This document shows, piece after piece, positions 16,411-25,002 of a stretch of DNA of 64,000 nucleotides; the stretch's first letter is position 1; each line of letters opens with the position of its first letter. The DNA is from Bacteroides sp. Marseille-P3684. GTDB lineage: Bacteria > Bacteroidota > Bacteroidia > Bacteroidales > Bacteroidaceae. Made by a program: the position numbers and the translations under genes. The notes beneath the pieces were generated by a model that worked only from the letters and a program-made list of their open reading frames with translations, was not told where the DNA came from and did not search any database. The stretch lies in NCBI RefSeq assembly GCF_900291465.1, contig NZ_LT985808.1, positions 1,481,912-1,545,911 of the forward strand. The letters are read 5' to 3'.

Positions 16411-16960
16411 CTTGACGGATTTCCCGAAAATCCTCTTTTCAGCTAACGCGTACTTTTGAAAAATCGGGCAAAGTAGGCTTTTTTAGGAATATTCATGCGA
16501 AACAGACTGCATGGATATGTAGAAGAGCGGGCAAAAATGAATAATTATACTGCGAAACAATATTGTTTGGGAGGTCAAACACTTGTGTTTGGTGCGTCAA
16601 ACAATATTGTTTGACGAGTGAAACAATATTGTTTCATCCGTCGAAGTCAAATGTTCGGAGGGTAGAAGACTTGATTTATGAATTTGAAACTCTGTTTTAG
16701 GAATATTCACCTCTGGTTTGTTCCCGGAAGCGTTCAATATGGATGTGTGAAATGGAACGGTTTATTTCCCATCCGTCTTTCTTTCGGATGCCTACAAGGT
16801 GATTTGGTGATATTCTTGACGGCAGACGGACGGATACGGCAGCAAACTGTATTTTGCGAATCGCCTGAAATTTCATTTTTTGCGCACAGCCTCGCATTTG
16901 GACCTAAAGAAGGATATTGTAGAGCGGTTCGTTTGACACTTTGACAATTTGATATTTTGC
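16411..16960 (+). repeat. dispersed intergenic element, copy 1 (palindrome array plus conserved flanks)
   Basis: One of three related intergenic elements. It has, in order: CTTGACGGATTT (16411), CTAACGCGTACTTTTG (16443-16458, with a TACTTTTG promoter-like box), a palindrome array (16554-16657), the block TATTTTGCGAATCGC (16850-16864), and an end block around CGTTTGACACTTTGACA (16930-16946). The 16-bp block CTAACGCGTACTTTTG is identical in copy 3. The spacing from the array to the TATTTTG block is 215 bp here, 194 and 192 in the others. No protein of consistent frame is shared by all three, so I treat it as a non-coding repeat. It precedes a lipoprotein gene. Confidence 0.75.
16554..16657. repeat. 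phased palindrome array, copy 1
   Basis: Four 16-bp palindromic units start at 16554, 16576, 16598 and 16620, exactly 22 bp apart: GAAACAATATTGTTTG, CAAACACTTGTGTTTG, CAAACAATATTGTTTG, GAAACAATATTGTTTC. Six-bp spacers vary (GGAGGT, GTGCGT, ACGAGT). A fifth degenerate unit, CGAAGTCAAATGTTCG, keeps the register at 16642. Confidence 0.9.
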
Positions 16961-17208
16961 AACTGAAGGACATGTTGTCTGTGAAAAAACAAGGATGAGG
17001 TCTAGTGACCGGGATGAATTTATGTTCTAAAACATGTGTATGGTGCTTGGAATAACCTCTTATGATACTTATACTTGCAGTCGGAACTTCGATTCGTGCT
17101 GTTGATATTCTCAGGAGCAGGTTGTGTTGCTCCAACTTTCTCAAGCCACATTCGCGTTGACAAAAATAGCGAGTTAACAATACAAGTCTCACCTTAAAAA
17201 TTTATCGT

Positions 17209-17607
17209 ATGAAAAAACTACTATCCATGTTGTGTACGTCGGGCGTACTTCTGTTTGTGGCATGCCACAGCGACCAGACCAAAGAAACACTCACAGCTGC
17301 TGATGAACAGCAACAGACCACCGAGGCGAACTTCCTCAAGTTATCGTTGGACGAGTATCAGCATCTTTCTCCTGCTGAGAAAGAAGCACGTCGCAGTATC
17401 TTTAAACTGGGGCAGTATGTGCTGCTGGACAGTGTCAATCATTGTTATAAACTGACAATCAGCAAGGAGGAAGCTGTCAAGCAAGATATTCCGGCAGCAG
17501 ATTATGATTCCTTTGTTGCAGAAATGGAGAAGGCGAATCAGACTATTCAGGAATACATGAAAGCCGGGAAGTCTATCCAACTCACAGACCCACAGAAGAA
17601 GGAGTAA
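17209..17607 (+). CDS. small lipoprotein of unknown function
   Basis: 132 residues with a type II signal peptide: KKLLSMLCTSGVLLFVAC, with the lipobox FVAC putting the lipidated Cys at 19. The mature part is charged and mostly helical (TAADEQQQTTEANFLKL, SLDEYQHLSPAEKEARRS, then AEMEKANQTIQEYMKAGK), with no known domain that I recognise. It is alone on its transcript, preceded by repeat copy 1 and ended by the terminator at 17647. The mature part contains no cysteine pattern beyond one in HCYKLTI. Confidence 0.75.
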   Translation: MKKLLSMLCTSGVLLFVACHSDQTKETLTAADEQQQTTEANFLKLSLDEYQHLSPAEKEARRSIFKLGQYVLLDSVNHCYKLTISKEEAVKQDIPAADYDSFVAEMEKANQTIQEYMKAGKSIQLTDPQKKE

Positions 17608-17646
17608 GTGAGAGAGGATGGGTTGTTGGTTTGAGGGGTTTGTATT

Positions 17647-17703
17647 CAAGAGCAAGGCTGTGTGCCATCGGTTCACCAGAACCGGCACACAGCCTTGCTC
17701 TTG
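17647..17703. terminator. bidirectional terminator between the lipoprotein and the Ca2+ ATPase
   Basis: Arms 17647-17666 (CAAGAGCAAGGCTGTGTGCC) and 17684-17703 (GGCACACAGCCTTGCTCTTG) are perfect complements over 20 bp with a 17-base loop. It separates two convergent genes. Confidence 0.9.
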
Positions 17704-17740
17704 TTTCATAATGCTTTCCGGCAAATTCCCCGGAAGCATT

Positions 17741-20401
17741 TTATCTCTTCTTCTGGCACAGACGGAGCAGTTCGCCAATCCACAGCACCGGAGAAGTGGC
17801 GGCTAGCAGGATGCCCCAGGTCTTCAGGTCAAGCGGAACGGTGCGGAACACTTCGCCACCGAACTGCACGATGATGAACTGCCCGATGAGGATGATGGCA
17901 GCCACACCTACCAGCACGTAGGACTTGCCCAAGTGACCGAGTGCGGAGTGTGTCGTGCCGAATACACGGGCGTTGAACAGATTCCAGAATTGCAGCAGGA
18001 CGAACACTGTGAAGAAGATTGTCAAGTCGTGAATACTCATGTCGCCATCCATGCCCAGCCAGTAGTACAGACCCAGGAGGATGAGGATGAAGGCGATGCC
18101 CGTACCTATAATATTATGGTACATGCCCCGGTTGATGATGAAGTCGCTCTGCTTGCGCGGCTGCTCTTTCATCACGTCCGCACTGGGCGGGATGGATGCC
18201 AGTGCCAGAGCTGCGAAGGTGTCCATGATGAGGTTTACCCACAACATCTGCGTCACCGTGAGCGGAATGACGTCGCCCATGAAGCTTCCGGCAAGCACGA
18301 TGAACATGGCAATGAGGTTGATGGTGAGCTGGAAGGCGATGAAGCGTTGGATGTTCTTGTACAGCGAACGTCCCCACATCACGGCAGTCCCGATGCTGCG
18401 GAAGGAGTCGTCGAGCAGGGTGATGTCGCTCGCCTCCTTTGCTACCGAGGTTCCCGTACCCATGCTCAATCCCACCTGGGCGTGGTTCAATGCCGGGGCA
18501 TCGTTGGTGCCGTCTCCGGTTACTGCCACGACAGCCCCTTTCTGTTGGAGCAGCTGGACGAGACGTTGCTTGTCTGTCGGTCTTGCACGCGACATGATTT
18601 TCAGGTCCATCACACGGTCCAGTGCCTCTTCGTCGCTCAGGGCTGCGAAGTCGGTACCCGTGATACGGTTGCGTTCCGTGTCTTCCGGTTTCCACAGACC
18701 GATCTGACGAGCTATCTCGGTTGCTGTTCCCGGTGTGTCTCCCGTCACGATTTTCACACGGATGCCTGCATCCTGGCATTGACCTACGGCAGCCGGTACA
18801 TCCGGACGGATGGGGTCGGAGATGGCGACGATGCCGAGGAAGATGAATGCTCCTCCGGTAGCGAGGGTGGCACAGTCGGTCGGTTCACCGGCATCCACCA
18901 CACGGTAGGCAAATCCCAGCGTACGCATCGCCATGTTCTGGTAGGCGAGGAGCTGCTTGTCGATGCCTGCCTGTGCCTGTGCCATCGGTGCCGTTCCGTC
19001 GGGAGTGGCGATGAGGGCACACTTTTTTGCCACGATTTCAGGAGCACCCTTTATGTAGAGAATCCGTTTGCTGGACGCCGAATCAACCAGCGTAGCCATG
19101 AACTTGCGTTCAGTGGAGAACGGCAGCTGGTCGACAGTCTTGGCGGCATGGCGCAGCGAGAGGTAGTCCTGTCCCTGAGCCTGCATCCACAGCAGGAGGG
19201 CGATTTCAGTCGGATTGCCTACCCCTTTCACGTTGTCGCCCTCTTCTTCGAGGTAAGCCGTGGAGTTGGCGGCAATGCCTTCAGCCACCAGTCGGCTGGC
19301 ATCCTGAGTCATGTCGAGTTTCTGTCCGTCGAGCACTTCGAACCTGGTTTCGTAGACCTGCATGCGGTTCTGCGTCAGCGTACCGGTCTTGTCGGTGCAG
19401 ATGACCGTCACGGCACCCATGGTCTCGCAGGCATGCATCTTACGCACCAGGTTGTTGGTGGCAAGCATGCGGCGCATGTTCAGCGCCAGGCTGAGGGTGA
19501 CGCTCATGGGCAGACCTTCGGGGACGGTCACCACGATGAGGGTCACTGCCATCATGAAGTTGTGGAGGACGATTTTGGCAATCTCCAGGTATTCCGTTGT
19601 TCCGTTGACGGTGTGTGCAGTCAGGTAACTGTGCAGCTCGTGCCAGGTAAAGCCGATGAAGGCGAGTGCCGCAACGACGAACCCGACTTTCCCGATGAGG
19701 TTGGCAAGCCGTTCAAGCTGGATGTTGAGCGGTGTCTTCTCGTTTGATTCTTCCGTTGCCTGACGCGCCACCTTTCCGATTTCCGTTGCATCGCCGACGT
19801 GGAGCACCTGCATCACGCCATGTCCGTCGACAACGGTCGTGCCGCGCATCACATGGTTGGAGGGGTAGGTTGCTTCCTTGTCGAAGTGGGCGGGGTCGGT
19901 GGTCTTTTCCACCATCGGTTCACCCGTGAGGCTTGACTCGTTGACCTGCAGCGAGGTCGCCTCCAGCAGTTCACCGTCGGCAGGAATCTCTTCGCCGTTT
20001 TCCAGCATGACGATGTCGCCCACGACGATGTCCTTGCGGGGCACTTCATGGACACTTCCGTTTCGGATGACACGGACGAGCGTCTCCTCGTTGGTGGCAT
20101 TGAGCAGGTCGAACTTCTTGCCGGCATCATACTCGAAGTAGAAGCCGATACCCGTAGCCAGGAAGATGGCGACGATGATGCCGATAGACTCGGCAAACTC
20201 TCCTTCGATGAATGAGATGATGAGTGAGAAGACGGCGGCTACAAGCAGCACGCGAATGATAGGGTCGTTGAATTTTTCCAGGTAAAGTTTCCACATCGGG
20301 GTGCGGGGCGGAGGTGTGAGGAGGTTGTTGCCATGTTGGGCACGGCTCTCTTCCACCTGACGGTCATCGAGTCCCCGGTGTTTGAATTGGGATGTTGCCA
20401 T
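17741..20401 (-). CDS. calcium-translocating P-type ATPase (PMCA-type)
   Basis: 886 residues, ten membrane helices expected. The phosphorylated Asp337 lies in CTDKTGTLTQN; the transport-site motif in TM4 is VPEGLPMSV (294-300), as in type IIB Ca2+ pumps; the actuator domain carries SLTGEP (157-162); the hinge TGDGTNDAPAL and MGTGTSVAKEASDI are further on. Bacterial relatives export Ca2+ from the cytosol using ATP. It is monocistronic, with TAATTTTG at 20439-20446 (minus strand) as a likely -7 box. A substitute of monovalent-ion transport is unlikely, given the motif, but not excluded. Confidence 0.93.
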   Translation of the reverse strand: MATSQFKHRGLDDRQVEESRAQHGNNLLTPPPRTPMWKLYLEKFNDPIIRVLLVAAVFSLIISFIEGEFAESIGIIVAIFLATGIGFYFEYDAGKKFDLLNATNEETLVRVIRNGSVHEVPRKDIVVGDIVMLENGEEIPADGELLEATSLQVNESSLTGEPMVEKTTDPAHFDKEATYPSNHVMRGTTVVDGHGVMQVLHVGDATEIGKVARQATEESNEKTPLNIQLERLANLIGKVGFVVAALAFIGFTWHELHSYLTAHTVNGTTEYLEIAKIVLHNFMMAVTLIVVTVPEGLPMSVTLSLALNMRRMLATNNLVRKMHACETMGAVTVICTDKTGTLTQNRMQVYETRFEVLDGQKLDMTQDASRLVAEGIAANSTAYLEEEGDNVKGVGNPTEIALLLWMQAQGQDYLSLRHAAKTVDQLPFSTERKFMATLVDSASSKRILYIKGAPEIVAKKCALIATPDGTAPMAQAQAGIDKQLLAYQNMAMRTLGFAYRVVDAGEPTDCATLATGGAFIFLGIVAISDPIRPDVPAAVGQCQDAGIRVKIVTGDTPGTATEIARQIGLWKPEDTERNRITGTDFAALSDEEALDRVMDLKIMSRARPTDKQRLVQLLQQKGAVVAVTGDGTNDAPALNHAQVGLSMGTGTSVAKEASDITLLDDSFRSIGTAVMWGRSLYKNIQRFIAFQLTINLIAMFIVLAGSFMGDVIPLTVTQMLWVNLIMDTFAALALASIPPSADVMKEQPRKQSDFIINRGMYHNIIGTGIAFILILLGLYYWLGMDGDMSIHDLTIFFTVFVLLQFWNLFNARVFGTTHSALGHLGKSYVLVGVAAIILIGQFIIVQFGGEVFRTVPLDLKTWGILLAATSPVLWIGELLRLCQKKR

Positions 20402-20438
20402 TGTGTAGTGTTTATTAGAATAGTTATAACAAGATTGG

Positions 20439-20446
20439 CAAAATTA
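20439..20446 (-). promoter_or_regulatory. -7 element TAATTTTG for the Ca2+ ATPase gene
   Basis: The plus strand reads CAAAATTA; the minus strand TAATTTTG fits TANNTTTG, 38 bp before the ATG at 20401. No clear -33 was found. Confidence 0.45.
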
Positions 20447-20592
20447 AGCCATTTCACGGAATATGAGGTAAGAAAGGTCCGGAAAAAGCAATAATCCCGA
20501 CAAAAGGATGCCGGGTGGGGAGGAATGTTACAAAACTGTTTCAAAGGTGGAAGCGTCTCCCGTCAGTCCCGTGACGGAAGGCGTGAAGGAAT

Positions 20593-21345
20593 TTACGATT
20601 TCCCCGGTACGTACTTGACGGGCTTCAGTTCCTGCGTATCCGTCACCTGATGATGGATTTTGAAGGTGGGGAAAGACATCTTCCGGCTATTCCCCGGTGT
20701 ATAGATGCACAGGATGCCGCTATAGGCTGCCGAGGTGACAGTGGTGTCGCGGAGGAAACAGAGGGTATGTCTGTCACTGGACTCTGTAGTGGTGTAGGTG
20801 ATGTCAAAATAGCCCAGGCTGTCGCGTTGGACGTGGAGGCGGACCTTCGGCGAGGTGTTTCCGCGCATGAAGGCTTCGCTTTGGGCGAGCAGGCGGATTT
20901 TCTTTCCGGTCTGACAGTAGAAATAGATGCAGTCCTTTGCACCGCCAATCTGGAGGAAATAGCCGTTGAGCGGACCGTTCAGGTCAGCGGAAGTCGACAT
21001 CAGGTAGAGGCGTGCATGATTACGAGCGGAAGGGTTGAAGGAGCAATTCACCTGCATGACCCATCCGGTACGGTCGGGAGTACGGAGCGGCGTGTAGAGA
21101 CAGGCACTTCCGGTGCGGAGGCTGTCGTTGAGGCGGATAGTCCCGTTGTCCGTCAGACGGAATTTTCCAGTCTCTCCCTGCCATGAGAGCGTGTCATAGG
21201 CTGTTGCTTCCTCAATGACTGCATGCCAGCCGGTATCTTCCGTCGGTGATGCTTCCTCCGGTTCTTCCATGAATACCGGAGGCGTGCATTGGATGAAAAT
21301 GAGCGCAACCACGCCCAGCATAAGGAGAAAACAGGTCTGTTTCAT
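20593..21345 (-). CDS. lipoprotein with a beta-sandwich-like domain
   Basis: 250 residues. The start at 21345 gives a lipoprotein signal peptide (KQTCFLLMLGVVALIFIQC, Cys20); an in-frame extension to 21492 is not plausible. The mature part has the Bacteroidetes pattern W-x-G-x-x-G-x-F-R-L...NGTIRLND...LYTPLR...W-x-M-Q-V-x-x-x-FNPS...R-x-Y-L-M-S...GYFLQIGG, which I recall from the N-terminal beta-sandwich domain of lamin-tail and surface proteins, but here it stands alone. Surface or periplasmic location is likely. The binding target is unknown. Confidence 0.65.
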   Translation of the reverse strand: MKQTCFLLMLGVVALIFIQCTPPVFMEEPEEASPTEDTGWHAVIEEATAYDTLSWQGETGKFRLTDNGTIRLNDSLRTGSACLYTPLRTPDRTGWVMQVNCSFNPSARNHARLYLMSTSADLNGPLNGYFLQIGGAKDCIYFYCQTGKKIRLLAQSEAFMRGNTSPKVRLHVQRDSLGYFDITYTTTESSDRHTLCFLRDTTVTSAAYSGILCIYTPGNSRKMSFPTFKIHHQVTDTQELKPVKYVPGKS

Positions 21346-21378
21346 GGCTCTCAAAGTGTCAGGTAAAGATGTCAGTGA

Positions 21379-21386
21379 CAAAGGTA
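21379..21386 (-). promoter_or_regulatory. -7 element TACCTTTG for the lipoprotein at 21345
   Basis: The plus strand reads CAAAGGTA, the reverse complement of TACCTTTG, 34 bp before the ATG. Confidence 0.45.
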
Positions 21387-21522
21387 ACACTTCTTTTAAG
21401 AACCTGGACTTTCTATCTTGAATCTTTTCTCCTTTCTTTCTTGGCAGTTTATTTGGAAACCTCGGATTATTTAAGCTTTTTTGCACGTCCAAATTTTAGT
21501 TTCACTCTTTAATAACTACCTA

Positions 21523-22923
21523 ATGACTGCTGTAATTGTTCTTCTCTTCGTTGCGGGCTATGCCTGCATTGCGCTGGAACATGGCTTGAAAGTGAACAAA
21601 GCCGCCGTAGCGCTTGTGATGAGTGTTGTGTGCTGGGTCCTCTACATGTCTTTCTGTGACGTCTATGTCCCTCGTTTCTACGCGGATGAGTTTGCCGCTT
21701 TCTCGGCATCGGCCGCAGAGGGAAGTCTGCTCGACAGAGCCCGCGCTTTTGCCAACGAGCACCTGTTGCTGCGCCATCTGGGCGACACCTGTGAGATTAT
21801 CTTCTTCCTCATGGGCGCCATGACCATTGTGGAGACCGTGGATGCCAACGGAGGCTTCAACTTCGTCCGTGACCGTCTCGGCGCACGGAGCAAGCGTGCC
21901 CTGTTGTGGCGCATTGTCATCATGACCTTTTTCCTGTCCGCCCTCTTGGATAATCTCACGACCAGCATCGTGATGATCATGGTGCTCCGCAAGCTTGTCA
22001 CCGATCACAAGGACCGCATGGTCTATGCCGCGATGATTATCCTTGCCGCCAACAGTGGAGGCGCCTTTTCTCCCATTGGCGATGTGACCACCATCATGCT
22101 TTGGATCAAGGGCAATGTGAGTACGCTCGGTGTCATAGCCGAGGTGTTCCTGCCTTCGGTCATTTCGGTCATTGTCCCCCTGCTGCTCATTCAGGGTCAG
22201 CTGAAGGGCGAACTTCGTCCGGTGGCAGACGACCCGTCAGCCTGTCCCTCTTATGATTTCTCAGCCAAGGAACGTCAGTGGGTGTTCTGGTTGGGTGTCG
22301 GCGGACTGGTGATGGTCCCTGTCTTCCGTACGCTGACGGGACTTCCTCCGTTCATGGGCATTCTGCTGGTGCTCGGCATCCTGTGGTTGACGACAGAATT
22401 CTTCTATGCACGCAAGCCCAATGTGGAAGGTTCGTGCATGCAGCGTATGGGCAACCTGCTGTGCCGCATAGACCTTGCTACCCTTCTTTTCTTCCTGGGC
22501 ATCCTGATGACGGTGGCAGTGTTGAGCGAAATCGGTGTGTTGAGCGAGTTCGGACGTTGGCTGGAAGAGGCGTCGGACAATAACGCCTACCTGGTGACCG
22601 GCATCATCGGCATTGTGTCGTCGATTGTGGACAATGTCCCCTTGGTGGCAGGTTGCATGGGCATGTATGAGATTGCTCCCGCCACGGTGACTGACCCTGC
22701 TCTGCTGAACTTTGTGCAGGATGGTACGTTTTGGCAACTCCTTGCCTACTGTGCCGGTGTGGGTGGCAGCATCCTCATCATCGGAAGTGCAGCAGGTGTC
22801 GTGGTGATGGGACTGGAAAAGATCACCTTCGGCTGGTACCTGCGTCGCATCTCCTGGCTGGCACTTGCCGGTTATCTGGCAGGCATCGCCGTCTATTGGC
22901 TGGAAAAGCAATTGTTCTTCTGA
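21523..22923 (+). CDS. nhaD: NhaD-type Na+/H+ antiporter
   Basis: 466 residues from the ATG at 21523 (an extension to 21481 adds 14 residues without character). About twelve hydrophobic helices; the ion-transporter superfamily signature is seen in LGDTCEIIFFLMGAMTIVETVDANGGF, LSALLDNLTTSIVMIMVL and NSGGAFSPIGDVTTIMLWIKG, with NIVDNVPL-like SSIVDNVPLVAG in the second half. This pattern distinguishes NhaD from the CitMHS and ArsB relatives. It exports Na+ in exchange for H+ and would work beside complex I in Na+/pH balance. It is divergent from the lipoprotein at 21345, and followed by a terminator. Confidence 0.9.
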   Translation: MTAVIVLLFVAGYACIALEHGLKVNKAAVALVMSVVCWVLYMSFCDVYVPRFYADEFAAFSASAAEGSLLDRARAFANEHLLLRHLGDTCEIIFFLMGAMTIVETVDANGGFNFVRDRLGARSKRALLWRIVIMTFFLSALLDNLTTSIVMIMVLRKLVTDHKDRMVYAAMIILAANSGGAFSPIGDVTTIMLWIKGNVSTLGVIAEVFLPSVISVIVPLLLIQGQLKGELRPVADDPSACPSYDFSAKERQWVFWLGVGGLVMVPVFRTLTGLPPFMGILLVLGILWLTTEFFYARKPNVEGSCMQRMGNLLCRIDLATLLFFLGILMTVAVLSEIGVLSEFGRWLEEASDNNAYLVTGIIGIVSSIVDNVPLVAGCMGMYEIAPATVTDPALLNFVQDGTFWQLLAYCAGVGGSILIIGSAAGVVVMGLEKITFGWYLRRISWLALAGYLAGIAVYWLEKQLFF

Positions 22924-22950
22924 AGCCAGACTTCCTGAAATAACTTACAT

Positions 22951-22987
22951 AAAACGCGGATGGCATCATCGTGTCATCCGCGTTTTT
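22951..22987. terminator. bidirectional terminator between nhaD and yciH
   Basis: Arms AAAACGCGGATG (22951-22962) and CATCCGCGTTTT (22975-22986) pair over 12 bp with a 12-base loop; T and A tails stand on both sides, suiting the convergent genes. Confidence 0.9.
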
Positions 22988-23017
22988 ACAATTTTTCGGT
23001 TAGGAAGTCATGCGAGT

Positions 23018-23356
23018 TTACCGGGTACGGACATACCCCTCTTTCTTCAGAAGCTCCACCACCTTGTCCCGCAGTTCGCCCTGGATGATGATTTCCCCGT
23101 CTTTGGCAGCACCACCTACGCCACAACGTGTCTTCAGCAGTTTGGCCAGTTCCTTCAGGTCTTCCTCCGTTCCGGCGAATCCTTTTACGACGGTTGCCGT
23201 CTTTCCACCCCGGTTCTTCTTTTCGATAAATACCCGCAGGTTCTGTTTTTCCTTCTCCAATGTTTCCGGCTCCTCTTCACCTTCCGTTCCGTAGGCGAAA
23301 TCAGGGTTGGTGGAGTAGACTATGTTCAGCCGGTCTTTCCAATCGTTTTTCTTCAT
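23018..23356 (-). CDS. yciH: SUI1/eIF1-like translation initiation protein YciH
   Basis: 112 residues. The C-terminal SUI1 domain is clear: RVFIEKKNRGGKTATVVKGFAGTEEDLKELAKLLKT followed by GVGGAAKDGEIIIQGELRDKVVELLKKEG. Bacterial homologues resemble eIF1 and are thought to affect start-site choice; in most bacteria they are not essential. The N-terminal 35 residues are acidic and probably unstructured. A minus-strand TATCTTTG at 23382-23389 lies 26 bp before the ATG. Confidence 0.9.
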   Translation of the reverse strand: MKKNDWKDRLNIVYSTNPDFAYGTEGEEEPETLEKEKQNLRVFIEKKNRGGKTATVVKGFAGTEEDLKELAKLLKTRCGVGGAAKDGEIIIQGELRDKVVELLKKEGYVRTR

Positions 23357-23381
23357 AGGGGATTGTTGTTGGTTTGGGGTA

Positions 23382-23389
23382 CAAAGATA
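23382..23389 (-). promoter_or_regulatory. -7 element TATCTTTG for yciH
   Basis: The plus strand reads CAAAGATA. The spacing to the ATG at 23356 is typical; no -33 TTTG is obvious. Confidence 0.45.
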
Positions 23390-23585
23390 AACAGGCTATT
23401 TGTAAATTGTGAACGATGATAGAAAACAAATGCGGCTCTTTCAACGCTAAGCACGTATCTGTAAACTTCTATAGAAGGATATTCAGCTTCCAGCATCCGG
23501 CAAAACGAGCCGGAAAGAGTGCCTTTGCCAATTAAATTCGATATGTTTTCCCTTTATTGCTCGGTGTATTATGGAAATATTTCTG

Positions 23586-23593
23586 TAATTTTG
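23586..23593 (+). promoter_or_regulatory. -7 element TAATTTTG for rex
   Basis: TAATTTTG fits TANNTTTG and lies 39 bp before the rex ATG at 23633. Confidence 0.45.
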
Positions 23594-23632
23594 CGTGCCA
23601 TATACAATTTGAGAACAAAAAACGAACGGGTT

Positions 23633-24292
23633 ATGAGTACCTCTTTGCTACGCGATTTCGATAAAGTGCCGGAGCCTACGCTCCGCCGTCTGCCGTGGTA
23701 TCTGTCCACGGTGAAGCTGTTGAAGGATAGGGGGGAGCAATATGTCTCTTCTACTCAGATATCTAAAGACATCAATGTCGATGCCTCGCAGATAGCCAAG
23801 GACTTGTCGTATGTCAAGGTCACCGGGCGTACCCGCGTGGGGTATGAAATCGATGGATTGATTCGGGCGTTGGAAGCATTCCTGGGATTCACCAACATGC
23901 ACAAGGCGTTCCTTTTCGGAGCCGGAAGTCTGGGACGTGCCCTCTTGGGAGATTCCGGTCTGCACCAGTTCGGACTGGAGATCGTGGCAGCCTTTGATGT
24001 CAATCCTTCCGTCGTGGGAACGGAAGTGGGCGGAGTGCCTATTTTCCATACGGACGACTTTGCCCGGAAGATGCAGGAGTACCGGGTGGATATCGGTATC
24101 CTGACCGTACCCATCAATATTGCCCAGCAAGTGACTGACGACATGGTGGCAGGAGGCATCAAGGCGGTGTGGAACTTTACGCCCTTCCGCATCCGGGTGC
24201 CCGAGAACATCGTCGTGCAGAACACCTCCCTTTACGCCCACCTGGCAGTGATGTTCAACCGGTTGAATGTAAATCAGATGTTAAATAAGTAA
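23633..24292 (+). CDS. rex: redox-sensing transcriptional repressor Rex
   Basis: 219 residues. The N-terminal winged helix (about 10-80) contains TLRRLPWYLSTVKLL and SSTQISKDINVDASQIAKDLSY; the Rossmann domain begins at AFLFGAGSLGRALLG, followed by IVAAFDVNPSVVGTEVGGVPI; the C-terminal swapped helix ends with VMFNRLNVNQMLNK. Rex dimers sense the NADH/NAD+ ratio and repress fermentative or respiratory genes. The start at 23633 follows a purine-rich region; the 38-residue in-frame extension from 23519 is not conserved. It is followed by the FAH gene, probably on the same transcript. Confidence 0.95.
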   Translation: MSTSLLRDFDKVPEPTLRRLPWYLSTVKLLKDRGEQYVSSTQISKDINVDASQIAKDLSYVKVTGRTRVGYEIDGLIRALEAFLGFTNMHKAFLFGAGSLGRALLGDSGLHQFGLEIVAAFDVNPSVVGTEVGGVPIFHTDDFARKMQEYRVDIGILTVPINIAQQVTDDMVAGGIKAVWNFTPFRIRVPENIVVQNTSLYAHLAVMFNRLNVNQMLNK

Positions 24293-24349
24293 TTCAGCTT
24301 TCGCAAGCTCACGTTGCAGTGGGGCGCGAAACTTAAATAAGGAACAATC

Positions 24350-24967
24350 ATGAAGATTATAGCTGTCGGGATGAACTATGCGGCACACAATCAGGAGTTG
24401 CATGCCGGCATGGCACTCCCCAAAGAACCGGTTATCTTTCTGAAGCCGGACTCGGCTTTGCTCAAGGATGGCAAGCCGTTTTTTATCCCCGATTTCTCCA
24501 ATGAGATTCATTACGAGACGGAGCTGGTCGTGCGCATCAGCCGCCTGGGCAAGAACATCTCCGAACGCTTTGCACACCGTTATTATGATGCCGTCACTGT
24601 GGGCATCGACTTCACGGCACGTGACTTGCAGCGCCGTTTCCGCGAGGCGGGCAATCCGTGGGAGTTGAGCAAGGGGTTCGACAATTCCGCCGTCATCGGT
24701 ACGTTCGTTCCGATGGAGTATTTCAAGGACATTCAGAACATCCGTTTCCACCTCGACATTGACGGGAACACGGTGCAGCGTGGTTGCACCTGCGACATGC
24801 TGTTTACCGTAGACCGGATTATAGCCTATGTGAGTCGGTTCATGACGCTGAAGATGGGCGATTTGCTCTATACCGGTACTCCCGTGGGGGTAGGTCCCGT
24901 CAGCATCGGACAGCATTTGCAAGGCTATCTGGAAGGGGAACGGGTGCTTGACTTCTACGTCCGTTAG
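24350..24967 (+). CDS. fumarylacetoacetate hydrolase (FAH) family enzyme
   Basis: 205 residues. The metal-binding acidic residues are in FSNEIHYETELVVRI and the downstream VGIDFTARDLQ; the substrate loop GNPWELSKGFDNSAVIGTFV and the final LKMGDLLYTGTPVGVGPV are typical of the YcgM/FAHD1-like acylpyruvase and oxaloacetate decarboxylase group. It acts on 2-oxo-acid compounds with Mg2+ or Mn2+. The exact substrate is not deducible. It stands 57 bp after rex and 35 bp ahead of ispF, in one direction. Confidence 0.88.
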   Translation: MKIIAVGMNYAAHNQELHAGMALPKEPVIFLKPDSALLKDGKPFFIPDFSNEIHYETELVVRISRLGKNISERFAHRYYDAVTVGIDFTARDLQRRFREAGNPWELSKGFDNSAVIGTFVPMEYFKDIQNIRFHLDIDGNTVQRGCTCDMLFTVDRIIAYVSRFMTLKMGDLLYTGTPVGVGPVSIGQHLQGYLEGERVLDFYVR

Positions 24968-25002
24968 ACAAAGATTCAGAAATTCACAAAACTTATAGAC
25001 AG

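Noticed and set aside
16554-16657. CRISPR array
   Set aside because: The repeat is only 16 bp and spacers 6 bp; repeats are palindromic and variable, and no cas genes are present. This is not CRISPR.
17933-19747. 604-codon plus-strand ORF
   Set aside because: It lies antisense to the Ca2+ ATPase, whose motifs are intact; the His/Glu-rich translation is typical of a shadow frame in GC-rich coding DNA.
23400-23425. Rex operator near rex (TTGTGAA half-site)
   Set aside because: Only a half-site is present; no inverted partner at the expected distance.
24326-24336. GCGAAACTTAA shared by the leaders of the FAH gene and aspA (28664-28674)
   Set aside because: An 11-base match between two leaders in 64 kb is close to chance; no further similarity around it.
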